This document shows, piece by piece, positions 45,108 to 57,700 of a stretch of DNA of 64,000 bases. The translations under genes were made by a program, and so were the position numbers. Below the pieces are notes generated by a model. That model saw only the letters and a program-made list of their open reading frames with translations, searched no databases and was not told the DNA's origin. Numbering within the stretch: the stretch's first letter is position 1; each line of letters opens with the position of its first letter. This DNA comes from Tulasnella sp. 424 (taxonomy: Eukaryota > Basidiomycota > Agaricomycetes > Cantharellales > Tulasnellaceae). Location: NCBI GenBank assembly GCA_019633425.1, contig WSUB01000026.1, forward strand, positions 265,833-329,832. Reading direction: 5' to 3'.

Positions 45108-46013
45108 TTAGATTTCTCGATATATATGTGGTCCAGCCATTCTGGGCGTGGATTTGAAACTAGGCTCAACAAGGTGACACCAGCAATGGGATTGGCCAAG
45201 TGCATCTTTGAAATATATTAGCTGTTAATTGTGTGTTTGTTTTGGAAAGTCATCCCGCAGGAGAAGGGAGATGCCCAGCTCCATAATGATTGATTTAGTC
45301 ACTGAAGAGGAAAGTAGCTACCACTCAGCGCTATTTATTAATCACCGACCAAACCCCCATCTGATGGCAGCCCCGCACTGTGAATATTTCCTTTCCCCCC
45401 TACACTCCACGCTTCGGAATCGCTGTTAACTTGACATGATATGCACAAATCCTGATCGGCAAACCCCGTCTTCCAGAAAGAGTATCATGAATATGAAACA
45501 ACAATCAATTTCCTCGTCTTCTCGTTCGTTTTCGCTAATACTATTACTTCGCCCCCCCTCCCCCCCATCTTTGTCTTCAGCATCAGTTCCTGCTACTCGT
45601 TGACCGGACCATTTCGCGAAGATATCCTAACGGCCTTGTGACGAGATAAGCCTAGACTCGGAGCAACTGAAGCACTGAGAGGCTGTTTGGTCGATAAAAC
45701 TAGCGATCCGTTCTCTACTTATCATTCACACATCGATATAGCACGCTTCTTCATGCTGGCGTGAACATTCTTGGATGCGACAGGACGTAACTTGGATTAC
45801 ACAAAAACTAGGAGTAAAGACTATTTCACAATACAGTAAGACCATCCAAGAGAGGGTTGAAAAAATAAAATACAACATGTACATACATCCGTACATAAAA
45901 AAGCTAGGAGGATCATAAGTACCAAGAGAACGAAAGGTCTCCAATACATTCGCAGCCCCCTTCAACAACAACCTGAGCCCTGCTTTGCACACCTAACCAC
46001 TTCCCAACCTCGA
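45108..46013. other. intergenic region, NLR N1 3' flank
   Basis: The first ~600 bases are still homologous to the flank after N2. No gene seen; short frames only. AT-rich stretch around 45,830-45,920. Confidence 0.55.
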
Positions 46014-47285
46014 CTATAGCTCTTCAAACACGTGTTCTTCCGAGGGTATGAGTGGCATCACGATGAAGCGAGAATTCAAATTTGCCGCTCCAGCTATCCT
46101 CATCGACAGAGCCCTGACGTCAACGTTCATCTGGCCGTTTTGTCGCCGACGCCGTGGGTGACGAGAACGGTTTGGTATGATGGAGCGTGGATGATGGAGA
46201 ATAGGAATGTGACGACTTCGGGAGGTAAGTATGTGGTGATGAGTGCGGAGAGTTGGTTCAGTTGAATTGGAGTGAATTTGGCATGTGAAGATTGTTGTTG
46301 TTGGGTGGACTCGGTGTCCGCGATGATTCCGAGTCGTCGGTGCATGCGAGGTAGCTGGCATCGGCGTAGTCACCCCAATCGGTGATACGGAGGCATTCGA
46401 GGTTCGGTGAGCATGATAAGAGCGTGTAGAGTTGCGAGGCTGTTGGGGCTCCGCCAACCAGAGCAGCGAGGCACAACGTGGTGAGGTTGGTTAGCCAAGG
46501 TTCGTCCCACCGCATACTGGTTCTATACAGCTCGACATGGCGCAAATGAACTCCTTCTCCAAGCGATGGAATGCTTTTCTGATCCGTCGCGCTGTTGTGA
46601 ACGAGCAGGTCACGTAAAGTGGGGAAAGGCACGCCGAATATCCTGTCGACCAACTCGTTCTCGTCATCGACCCAAAGTGTGAGAGTGCCCATTCGAGGTG
46701 CTTCCGCCACTGCGAGTGGGACGAACTCCTCCACACGCTCGTGCGAGAACGCAGCGAACCGTAAGTCGATAACTCCAGCTGGGTTGTGCGCGATGACGGC
46801 CGTCCACTCCTCAGGTTCGTGCAAGCCGTCCAGCACGGACCAACACCGGGGCGAAGAGAGGATGATGTCGCACCAGTACGACGAGACCGTAGCTAGTATC
46901 CGGAGTTGCCAAGTGCCCCAGTACATCCAGTCGATAGTGTAAACCATGATCTCCGCGAGCAGCTCGGGTGGTAAGCGGTGGATAGGTGCTTGGGCGTCTC
47001 GAAGACGATTTTTGGTGAGCTTGCTTCTCGTAGAATGGATTGAGGGATCATGAATTTGCCTAGTCGTAACGCGACTCGGATGGCAGAGTTGGAGGTTCAG
47101 GGTTGAGATTGGGGTGAGTCCGGACGTGGGGGCTTTTCAGACTTTTGGCTGGAGGAGATCGTCGAAAGGTCGCAGACTGTACTCCGCGTCGAAGACAGGA
47201 GACTCGCAAGCCGGGATTCGGAGACTCACCTTTTAGCATGCTTTAGCTTCGGATCTCTTCGTAGAACTTTAAGAGCTTGGTTCAT
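46014..47285 (-). CDS. F-box protein of the basidiomycete expanded family, 3' end possibly frame-disrupted
   Basis: A substrate-receptor candidate for an SCF ubiquitin ligase. Exon 1 (47285-47230) starts MNQALKVLRRDPKLKHAK; a GTGAGT donor and an acceptor at 47060 (GACTAG) join it in frame to the main exon. The F-box is clear at IHRLPPELLAEIMVYTIDW ... QLRILATVSSYWCDIILS, SPRCW. Downstream, LRDLLVHNSA, LRHVELYRTS, LTTLCLAALVGGAP and PNLECLRITDWG look like the loose leucine-rich part of these proteins. The main frame stops at 46258. The other frames then carry sensible sequence (LSALITTYLPPEVVTFLFSI, then VDVRALSMRIAGAANLNS to the stop at 46014), which suggests two frameshifts or missed introns. 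It sits between the two duplicated units. Confidence 0.72.
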
Positions 47286-48005
47286 TTTGGTTGAGTGTTA
47301 AAAATGGTTGTGGTGTAGAAGGAGAAGGTAGAGAGAGAAAGCAAGTTGCTCCGACGAGTGGCTGTGCAATGCGGTCAGAGGAACGGATTCACTCCTTTTC
47401 TACAAGTTTTCTCATCGTACCTACACCCTCAGAAGTTGATGGTCGTCCGATGTTGTCGTTGTCCGTGGTGGATGGTACTGGAGAAGCTGATAGAAGGTGA
47501 GGCGACGTCAATTGATGATCCCGTTGAACTGCGCCCGAGGAGTCGACCTCTGAGGGAGTCCATCTTATCGGGGAATTCGGCTCTGCTGGTGGCTGACCGG
47601 ACCGGGATCTGGATTCAGCGAGGCAGAGGAAGTCCAGCCGAGAGCGTCGTCTCCCAAACAGCAAGACTGTAGGCCAAACAAGATTGCGTCGACGTGAGCA
47701 CATTCCCCCGCAATTTGTTCCTGGACTGTGACCTTGTCCGCCTGACACCCACAGGCAAGTCTTCCTTTTCACCCTTCTCATTCGTCTAATGGATCTAACG
47801 AACTCCTTGTAACATCTTCCAAGGAGCTTTTCTCTTGCTTCGATGCCGTAGACCAATGATGTTCTTGTCGTTGGCGGGGTCTCGGTCGGAACGCTTCAAG
47901 TCCGCACGTCCTGAAAACTCCTTTGCAACATACGTACCTTGACCCAAATCCGCTTTGCAGTCAGCGCTGCGGTGTTTCTCCCTGACTCCCCTTCTCCTCT
48001 TCAAA
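47286..48005. other. intergenic region between F-box gene and LACS remnant
   Basis: No supported gene. Open frames on both strands (for example 47389-47856 on minus) show no recognisable content. Confidence 0.5.
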
Positions 48006-48390
48006 ATGCCCGCGTTCCAAGTCATGTATAACCGCCGTCGTAAGTCTCCCCCCAAACTTTGCTTACCTTATCGCCAAGTCTGATGCGTTCCCCTCACTCG
48101 TTCCTTTCCGTACCCAAGTAGTTCGACCAAGCTGGTGATCTCGATCGTGTCAACCTTCCAGAACTCTTCGAATCAGGTCTCGCACAAGCTAAATACTTTC
48201 CTTTCCTCGACCACGGCGCCGTCCTCACCACCGAGCCCAACCGTCACTTTCGCGCTGGAGTACATGGCAGACATACATACGTAGAAGGGTACCCTGGCGT
48301 CGCGCCATCAGTACTCCTCTCTAAAGTGACTTCAAGAGCGGTGATCTGCAAAAAGGAACCGACTTAGAAGCTATTGGTATCTGGGCGGTA
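48006..48390 (+). pseudogene. possible 5' remnant of a long-chain acyl-CoA synthetase gene
   Basis: A short exon-like start (MPAFQVMYNRR, then GTAAGT at 48040) is followed by a frame reading VNLPELFESGLAQAKYFPFL and DHGAVLTTEPNRHF around 48,145-48,265. This resembles the N-terminal region of fungal long-chain acyl-CoA synthetases, where a 'leader, ELFE-GLA-x-PFLGHRP, STNP' pattern occurs. The frame then ends and kinase E-like sequence begins at about 48,395. The match is short, so the family assignment is tentative; it gains weight from clear synthetase fragments downstream at 52.6-53.9 kb in the same orientation. Confidence 0.42.
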
Positions 48391-48394
48391 AACC

Positions 48395-51300
48395 TCATGC
48401 GCCGTGCGATGCGCATCACCCATCTGCTAGGGAATACCTCCCCCGCCTCATCCCCGTTGAAGTTCACGAATCCAAAGCTCGCAGATGGTTCGAATCTCTT
48501 CTGGGAGGTGTCCACTTCCTTCACCGTCACAAAGTCAGCCATAACGCCATCAAGTAAGGTCTTCTCCCGGTTGCTCTCTCTGCTACCAGATCACGCCCAG
48601 CCTAAACACTGACCCAGGTTTTCCCCTTCCTCCTTCCCCACAGACCCGCAAACATTCTCCTTAGCGCAACGTGTATTCCCGTGCTAGTCATCTTTGGGTT
48701 CGCCGAGCACTACTCCTCGAGCAAGACTCCGAAGGAGAAGATGTTCCTCTCCAACCTCGCCTCCGGAACGCCCGAGTACCTGTCCCCGGAACGCGCCAAA
48801 GGGCCCATCCACGACACGCGTCTCTCGGTCATGTGGTCTCTCGGCGTCACGTTCTTAGAGATTCTCGTCGGTCGTACGCCTTTCGAGCTCGTAGAGGGCG
48901 AGGCCTTCGAGACCCAAGAGGACCTAGAGCGATACTGGAAGCGGACCAAGGAAGGAACGTGGCTGGGACAAGAAGACTGGCAACGGCGTATGAGCGACGG
49001 GTTGCAGTCTTTGCTTTCGGCGAATGATGTGTCCCGACGTAAAGCGTCGCATCAAGGCAGGAGAGGCATTGGCCGATCCGTATTGGGTCTCCGAGCCATA
49101 CCCCTTCGGCGACGACAACTACTTGGCCTCCCCTCCCGGAATCTTCACCACCCCACGCCCCTCAGCCATCCCAACGTTCGAATCCGAGCTCAAGGCCGTC
49201 GAGACCACACCCGGACGAGGAGGAGGAAGAGGAGTCGACGAGAAGCAGCAGCAATTATTCGCTTACTCCTACGAAAACAGCCTCCCCGATCACCTGCAGC
49301 CAAAAAGGGCAAGAACCGCAAGGATAAGCCGGCAGAGATTGTTTATCAAGAATCATCGACACCGAATACCCCCGCAAGGACCGCGACGGCAGCTTCTGCT
49401 AGAAGGGCAGCAGTTCGATCATCCCCACCTTCCCATCCGTCGTTTTCCGCCGCTGCGAAAGCTCCAGCTGCCCTCCCTCAGCAGCAACAGCCCGGATCCA
49501 CTGCCGTCGCTCGCGCTGTTGCTGCTTCTGGTATTCCCAGTCGTGGCCAGGTGGAAACCCTTGGCGACCCACTGTTATCAACGGCACCCAACACGTCCAA
49601 CAAGGAAAACGCTCCGTCGTCGGCTCGGGGAAAGAAGAAAACCATGCCAGAGGACGATTCGGCTCCAGTCAACGTTCATACTAGGAAGAAAGTGCCGGCG
49701 AGGAAACCCGCTCGCGTCGCTCTCTAGGTCGTCTGTCGAGCCGAAAACACCAGTAAAGAGCCAGCCTCGAGGTGTCAAGACGGAGGCCAAGGACGACGCT
49801 CCTCCCGTCCCCTGCTAGAGTCCCTTCAACCTACAACCAGCCGACCGCAGCGAGCGACGCCAAGAAGGCTCCCTTATCCGTCGGAGCAGGGAGCACCGCT
49901 CTCGCCATGGCCAAAAAGTGCCGCGAAGAAAAAAGAGAAACTAAAGTCCGCCGCCGAAGAATTGGACGATCCGTCCTTGATGATGAGCCTTGACTTTGAA
50001 TCGTTCCTTGGTCCAAAGTTTTGATATGCCCTTCACCTGAAGCGAAGAGGGTGGGTGGTAAATCTGCTGTGGACGCGGATAGGAGTGGGTGGGACCGTCG
50101 TCGTCGGTGGCGGTGGAGTCGCCTGCTGGACCGAGTGTCGTTCCTCGCCGAGGTACGTGTTGCTATGTTTCCTTTCGGGTTCTTGTTCTGAAAAAGTGGG
50201 ATTCTGACTTGTAAACCGCCTTTTTAGACCCGCCTAAATCGGTGTTGGAGCTCGTGAAAGAAGCCAAAGCGTCCATGAACGAGCGCGCTCGCCTCCGCCA
50301 ACAACAGCAATTCCAGTTGCAGGAAAGAGTCGATGATCGAGGAACCTGGAAGCGTCAACGACTTTGACATCTCGGGTTCTTATTTCGGAATGGAAAGCCA
50401 ACTCGGTACGTAAAAGCTTCTGCTGTTCGGGCGTTTCCGCTTCTGTCTGCCTTCCTCGCTTTTTATTGACGTTGGTTTTCTCGCGCCTAGCCCTGCCATC
50501 GCCCTCGGTGGCTGATTTGTCCCTCGTTGGAGCTGGAGATCTACCGCGGCCCTTATTCCAGAGCGATACGTTCCCTCGCTCCTCTAAGGACTCGACCTCT
50601 GCATCCATCATCTTCAAGCAGAGTCTGCGCATGTCGATGGGTATGTCCTTGTCTCTCCTTCAAGCCAACATCCATACCCTAACGAGAATCCTTCACCAAC
50701 GAACGTCGATCAGCTGATTCGGAAGCCGACCGGATGACGTTGTGGAGGAGACTCGCACCAACTTCCAGAGCGGGAACGCTCAAGTGCCGGTTTCGCCTAT
50801 TCGTCTTCCTTCGCTTCCTCCTCGTATCATCCAAGTCTCGCCTTCTAAACGTTCTTCGAACAAGGTCCACCCTGTTCTTATGGTTGACTCTCCCAGTGGA
50901 CGAAGAGGCGCGCCACGGTTGGAGGGCCTTCTGCACCCGAATTCGTCATGGCTCAGGAAGGCCGTCTGTCGTCTACGGTCGATGATATAGCCTCACTCAA
51001 TAGGAGTGTCAGCATGCGGGTTCCGGGGCATATCTCGCCCGTTGCTAATTTAGAACAAGGTATGTCTAGCCGGGTTTTTGAATTGCGAATTTTGGGCTCA
51101 TTCGGTCGTTTTCGTTTCAGAAATATTGAGGGCCCAATCCCCAGCTCCTCAACGCCTCTCCGCGGTCATCGATCCTGCGGACTTTTCCGTCGAATTCATG
51201 AGGTCGAAGGATCGGGCTACCTCTACCGAACCCAAGGCTCCGACACCGTTGCTTCCCGCTGTCACCATTTCGCAGCGGGCACCAAACTACTCCCCTCCTC

Positions 51301-51969
51301 CCAGCCCGATCACCTCCTTGTCCGATCAACGAAGGAAGTCGCGGACCTCTATCCTGCTTATGGATCGACTTGGGGTACCCTCGACCATGAACCTCGCTGC
51401 ATCCACGTCGTCTGTCAACTTTGGCACGAGTACCGAGGGTACCCCTCCTCAGCGATCGACCCAATCTTTCCCCAAGGATTACGATCGGTTGTTGATGTCC
51501 ACCTCTGGGGTGTCGCGACTTGGCAAAGGCTACCAATCTGATCGTTGCGGCAAGCGCAAGTCGGTATATGAACCAAGCTCCATCGCCTCCTCAACCCCGT
51601 CAGGTTCCTTCCACTCCTCAGTCCCGTACGGTACCCTCCACGCCATCGTCTAAATTCAATCGCAAGACCTTGTTCGGGACACGCGCGATGGGTACGAACA
51701 AGTCCGCGGAGCCAACCACGAACCGGAGCAACAGCAGCACCTTCAAATTTGCGACTGGGAAGCTTGTCAAGTCCTTTGACGATCTCGGAGGCAAGAAAGC
51801 AACCCCAACTCTGGCCTGTGCTCGTCTCAAAGGTCCTCAGAACACCCCTTCTCCCAAGACAACGACTGAGAAACCGATAGTGTCACCGGTCGGGTGCGCA
51901 CGGCTCTCCAGAACATTTTATCCACCCCACGACGGTCGAGGACTTTCACGACTCAGCAGGGACTTTGAT
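48395..51969 (+). pseudogene. 5'-truncated, frameshifted copy of kinase E
   Basis: Collinear with kinase E from the end of intron 3 to the stop codon, introns retained. Exons 1-3 with the glycine loop and beta-3 lysine are absent. The catalytic loop reads HNAIK instead of HNDIK and the DFG reads IFG (LVIFGFAEHY), so both catalytic Asp codons are changed. A one-base insertion near 49,017 shifts the frame within the C-lobe; more frame changes follow (for example around 49,550, 49,815, 50,030 and 51,575), and a segment at the exon 8 start is missing near 50,690. The copy cannot make an active kinase. Homology continues ~420 bp beyond the stop. Confidence 0.92.
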
Positions 51970-52395
51970 GAATGATCGTAATGCTTCACACGTGAACCAC
52001 GTCCGCTGACACTTCCCCTTGAACGCCATCCTTACGACGCGCTTTTTGATCCAACGTACGTCCATCTGCCTCTTATTTGTTTTCGTTTCACGTCATCGTC
52101 CAGGACTTTCACGCCATTCGTAACTCTCTATCACGTTTCACGACCCCCCTCTGGAATGTTTTGCAATTGTTTTGTCACGGGTTTGCAAAGTCGTTTTATT
52201 CTTTTTGTTCACGTCTTTTTTTGTCCTTCTATGCTTATGCCCCTTCCTGAGCAACGCTTCCTCCACAATAACGTTTTGGTCAACGTTGTTTCGGTTCTTT
52301 TTTTCATTCTATTTTCATGAACCATCTTGTATTATTCTCGGCTGGACTTCTGAACCCCCATTCGGGGTTTTTTTTTGTCGTTTTTCCCATTTTGC
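48395..52395 (+). repeat. segmental duplication, kinase part, copy 2
   Basis: Matches 33,070-37,200 in direct orientation at about 15.2-15.3 kb spacing. The left edge falls within intron 3 of kinase E. The right edge is near 52,395, where TTTTTCCCATTTTGCT ends the match and unrelated sequence (GCAGGCGATCTC) begins. Confidence 0.88.
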
Positions 52396-52589
52396 TGCAG
52401 GCGATCTCTTTTCATTGTGCAAGCTTGCAAGTCGGCCAACAGGCCCCTGAACCAAACCAGTCACTGTTAGAATCAGACCACGGCCCACAACGCGCTGCTC
52501 CTGGCACTCAGCGTCCAAGAGGGAGAGCTCCCGAGACTAAAGGTAACTCGATCTTCCACACTGGTCGATATCCGGTCTAACGACACTTC

Positions 52590-53890
52590 AGGCTCTCTCT
52601 TCCGGCGAGCTATTGCTGCCAAGCTGGCCAACCTTCATGCAACTGGAGCCACCGGACACGCTTTATGGGACAAGATGGTGTCCAAGAAGGTATGCAGGTC
52701 TGCGTTATTCGCCGACTGCCGGTATTGACGTCCCCGATGTACTTTGTCCTCTTCCAGGTTCAAGCGGTTCTTGGCGTCCCACGTGTACTGTATCTCCCCC
52801 GGACCGATTAACGCCGCGGTGATGCACTTTGAAGATCTCGTTCATGGGTTGCGATGTCTTGGAAGGTTACGGCTTGATCGAGGCGCGTGCATTTGGAACT
52901 CGGGCGGGGAGTTACGACGACGCTACGCCGACGGGAACGATTGGCGGTGCTGCGGCGTTTGAGGAGTTCAGCTTGTGGATGTTTCTGAGCTTGGGTATAC
53001 AGCCCAATGCCACCGGAGAGGTGAGCTCGGACGTCTCGAATGCGAATTCACGAGCGGGACCGCCGCTAACCTGGTTTGGGGGTTTCTCATTGTGCTTCAG
53101 GCGTGACAACGTCTTCAGTCGGGATTACAAAGGTTTGTTGGATGTCGTGATGACGAGAAAACTCCGATGCTGACGTAGCCTTCAATCCGTACAGACGAGA
53201 AAACAAACCACTGAGACTACTGACAAAGACCGGGGGTTCCATGCTGGGGACATAGCTGAACTCGATCGAGCGGATGGTTCGAGATCATCGATCGTGTTAA
53301 GAGCGTCATAAAACTCAGTCAAGCAGAGTACGTCGCTTCGGAGGGGTCTGAGAAACGTCCTGCCCACTTTCCTTCCGATTGTTCTTCGCGGCCTCTAAAC
53401 TTGGTTGAACTGCGCCAGCTGTCCCCGCCTAAAGTCTACATCCACGGCGACTCCCTCCTAGACCATCTCGTCGGCGTGGTCGTCCCTGATCCAACGACAC
53501 TCGCCATCATCGCTGAGGAACAAACCAGCCACCAGTTCGATCACACCGCCGAACTCTGCTTTGGCTGCTGCCATCAAGGAACCAGCTGTCGTCAACGTCG
53601 TGTTGGACAGAATCACGAACCAGGTCAAGACGGCCGGTCGACTGAAAAAAGTACGCCTGCGTTGTGTCTTGATGCGAAGAAGCTGAGGGCTGAAAGTTTG
53701 ATGTTTTGGGGGGTAACAGATTCGAGGTCGTTAAGGCTATTCGCTTGACGCTGGAACAATTCACGGTGGAGAAGAGGACATGGATGCCTACCTTCACGAT
53801 TAAGAGGTAAGGGCTCACAACTATTGTAGTGAACAGGCTTGCTGACTACTGAGTTGTTTAGGAAGTGCACGTACGCATTGCACGTGGATA
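52590..53890 (+). pseudogene. decayed middle/C-terminal part of a long-chain acyl-CoA synthetase
   Basis: Translated pieces in shifting frames follow the fatty-acyl-CoA synthetase order: RRAIAAKLANLHATGATGHA, LWDKMVSKK (with an intron then QAVLGV), CDVLEGYGLIEA, ATPTGTIGG, HAGDIAELD, FEIIDRVKSVIKLSQAEYVA, VYIHGDSLLDHLVGVVVPDP, and FEVVKAIRLTLEQFTVEK ... TFTIKR (intron) KCTYALH. The family converts fatty acids to acyl-CoA with ATP. Stops and frameshifts interrupt it many times and the ATP-binding (P-loop-like SGTTG) region is missing, so it is a pseudogene. It lies directly downstream of the broken kinase E copy. Confidence 0.85.
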
Positions 53891-54710
53891 TTATTGCACG
53901 TGGATATTATCGAGGGATTTTATACGACCTCTCGGCGCCTTGAGCTATTTGGCTGGAGCCTTCTCTCGCTTCGTCTCTTTCAATATCCTCGTTTATCTCT
54001 ACCTATCTCCTTTCTCATTTGGGCCTTTGTAATCATATTGGTAACTTCTTCCTCGTCCAGACACTTCAGAGTTTTCGTTCCACGAATGTCGGGCTAGATC
54101 GCTGCTTCATCCAAAGACCCAGGACCGCCTTTACCGAGTGGATGTGCCAAGTGTAATCTCACGCCCATTGCTAATAGCGCCGAACGTGGGCCGTATGAGC
54201 GACGTTCAAGGGTCTCGCCATGGGAGGGTACTGCGCAATGGGATCATGGGCAACAATGACCACCTGCCTAATTGGCTTTGCTTCACCGATCAAATCTGGG
54301 TCTACTTCACGGCAGCCACCCTCTTCAGATCGACAACGTTCGGTCATTTGTCTGGACCTGGAAAGAGAAAGCTGATCCACACTTGTCCCTAAGTCCGTTC
54401 AAGCGGACATACATATCCACGGCCGACCACAACTTATAATCCGTCCGACGCGCATTATGATTGGTCGACTGGGTGGTGGGATCAAAGCTCTTGCCTCATG
54501 TTCATTCTGGGCACAGCATCCTCGCTTCTCATCGAGGGGTTTGTGCGGGCGCTTGGACCGAGAATGGAAGTTGATTGTGGAACAGTTCTACCCACGTGTA
54601 TCGAAGCCGACGGTATCGATTCGCAGATCCCTCAACCACCACCACATTCAACGAGAACCGATCTATTCAACACATCGCAGTCATCGTCTACATTCCAAGC
54701 AGCAGCAATC
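53891..54710. other. intergenic region upstream of NLR N2
   Basis: A short duplication occurs at the start (TTGCACGTGGATATTAT twice, near 53,878 and 53,894). From about 54,232 homology to the N1 5' flank (38,220 on) begins and runs to the N2 start codon. No gene seen. Confidence 0.6.
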
Positions 54711-57700
54711 ATGAGCAGTCGATCGGCTGGCAACCAACCACCAACGAACGTTCCATCCAGGTCCAATAACCTCTCAGAGTCGAATCAAGTTTCCATTATT
54801 GAGAACATCGAGTCTTTGAAAGATGACATACTCTCTATCCTCAAGGTACTACAGCCTTTGATCTGATGAGCTCTCAGCTTACATCGTTTTAGGGCACTGT
54901 CTGGCCTAGCAGGTCGACCGACGCCGCCCGCGACTTTATACGGATTATCGAAAGTGCTTCAAGCCTCAAAGATATGCCCAAGGAAGAAACCCACATCCCG
55001 GCTAAACACCGTGACTCCCTCGAGCGGTTCATCGGGTAAGTGTGTAACGACCGAACGGCGTTTTTGTCCGCTGAAGTGAGCTGGTCCCAGGGTCATGAGA
55101 AGCGTTCAGCCAAGGTTAAAGGACGCGGCGACCACTCATGGTGCAAAGGATGACAAGTTTTTCAGCAACATGAAAAAGAGAATCCGCCACCCCATAGACC
55201 GGAGCAAGTGCACTCAAGTGTTGGAGTCTTGTCGAAACGACGCCAGGAACGCCTTGGCGACTCTTCCTGTAAGCGAGCGGGTTCATATTCCCTCTGCTGC
55301 ACCCTTACCAATCTCGTCCGGTTGTTCCAGGACAACTGGAACCACACAGCCGCGACAGGTAAGACTCCACCTCTTCATGGCAACTGGTAATCCCAATAAC
55401 GCTTTTCTCTACCTGGTGATCGAACCAAGCAGGAGACGAGCACCCAGAAGCAGAACGCAGCTCTCAAATCAAAGAAAGCACCCCACCACTCAAGGATGTG
55501 CCCTCTACAGTACCCGCGGTGGAAGAAATCGACGACCAGACCAAATCAAACCCTCAGGTCGCGGCCTCGAAAATCCCGGTACCGGCCACATCCTCCAGTC
55601 CGGACGAAGAGCAAGTCCTTCCAGATGGCAAAGCCAAGGGTACCTCCAAACGTCGAGATTGGCTCGGTGGGGTGAAGACGACATTCGACGTTGTCGAACG
55701 CATTTCTGGAGCGATACCTGGCGTCGGAGGTTACGTGGGAGCAGCCGCCAAGGTGGGCGTGGCAATCGTCGAAATCATTCAGGTAAAGTGACGTGCCTTC
55801 CCTTCGTTGCGGCTTCTAACTCGAGTCGTCCAGGCAATGGGTGTCAACGAAGAAACCGCCGACGCCCTTGAATCTAGCGCACGTCGGCTATCTACCCTTC
55901 TCGAGCAATTCAAAACAGGATCGGTCGACCGACGTGAGGATGTCCTCACCACAAGCATCAAAGATTTACAAGGGTTTGCTAGTTTCCTTCTCTCGGTGCT
56001 TGCATATGAGCACTGACCATTCGCGTCCTTTCAGGGAGCTTACAAGCGTCCAAGACAAGATCAAGGGATTGAATAACTCAGGCGTTATCCAGAAGGCGTT
56101 TTCGGCCAAGGACCGCGCCGAAGACTTGAAGAGACATCAAGAAACAATTCGTACAGCTTTAGAGCAAATACAGGTTCGGGAGCCATCTTTCGTCAACCCC
56201 CGCGCTGGCTAATCTCTCCGCACGTAGCTGTTGGTTGCCCTCAACACCACGACGCTGATGAAGGAACTATGTAAGTCCATGTCCTGTCCATAGTACCTGG
56301 CTATTCTGACTCGCTGGCCGCTAGACGACGAAGGGGTACGCGAGGGGCAGCAGCGACTTCTCGACCGCTTAGGAGACGCGAACTACGGGGCCCGAGGCGA
56401 TGCGATCGAGGATGTTATCTGCCTTGAAGGAACCCGAGTGCAGACCCTCGAACGTATCAATAAATGGATAAGGAACACGTCAGCCTCGGAGAACGTCCTA
56501 TGGATCCGGGGAATGGCCGGGCGCGGCAAGTCGACAATCGCGTCCACCGTCGCTCATCAGTGGAAGTACCAGGCTGCGTCCGCCATCTTCCATTTCCGTC
56601 GTGGCCAGAACGAGTTGGACAAACGACTCGTATGTGCTCTCGCGAGGCAGCTCGGCACCAACGATCTCGTCCCAGAGGTTAAGGCTTCTATCCTGAAGAG
56701 CGTAAAGGACAAACCAGACATCGGACAAGGACGCCTTCGGGACCAGTTCCAGACTCTCTTCGGTTCGCTAGGAGGAGTCCAAAATACCTCTCTCCCAATC
56801 CTCCTCATTGTCGATGCACTCGACGAATGCCAGGACGAGGACTACGCCGTTAACTTCGTCAGACTCATTAAGGAATTCATACCGTCACTTCCCTTCAACG
56901 TCAAGTTCCTCCTTACGACTCGTCCCGAGACCCCACTTATTCGCACTCTTGAACCAAGAAAATGGCAGGATGCGAATCTAGACGTGATGACCGACGTGGA
57001 TGGTGACATCACGCAGTTCCTCCAACGTGGTTTCTCGAGGGCCAGGGAGGACCACAACCTCAAGGAAGATTGGCCCCCTCAGGCGGATCTGCGAGCCCTC
57101 GTTCAAATGTCCCAAGGCCTATTTCAGTGGGCCCACACTGCAATCGAGTACATGTTAGGGGGATCGCCTCAGGGTCGACTCCAGGAGCTCTTGGATTCGC
57201 CGGCGATATATGGAAGGATGGACGGCCTTTACTCGCAAATCCTGTCTAAGGCGTTCAAAAAGGCGAAGGAGCATCACACGAGAGAAGTCCTTTTCCTCCG
57301 AACGCTGGGTACTCTCGTTGCGGCGCCTTATCCAATCTCCTTCGAAACCTTGGCTTTCCTTTATGCCGATCACGCCGTCTTCCAAAACAAAGCGCCAGAG
57401 GATATCATTCAATATCTTCGTTTGGAGGTTTTTGTTGATCTCGGATCATTGATTAACATTCCTCCGACGTCCACCGACCCCATCCACCTTGTCCACACGT
57501 CGGTACGAGATTTTTTAGTCAGTAGAGAACGATGCGGCGGGGAGCCGTACTTCATTGACCTCGCAACTCATCATCACTATCTTGCGTCAAAATGCGTGCA
57601 GTTGATGGATCGAGATTTGAAGACCAACATTTGCCAGCTGTCCGATCTCTCAAAGGCAAACTCGGATCCGGACGTCCAGGATCTGGTACAACGCCACGTG

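Larger units (their letters stand above)
38220..45720 (+). repeat. segmental duplication, NLR part, copy 1
   Basis: The whole NLR gene N1 with about 590 bp of 5' flank and about 600 bp of 3' flank is repeated at roughly 54,232-60,550 in the same orientation. All eleven exons correspond. The 3' flanks are more diverged but still alignable (shared GAGAGGCTGTTTGGTC / GAGAGACTGTTTGGTC near the ends). Confidence 0.85.
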
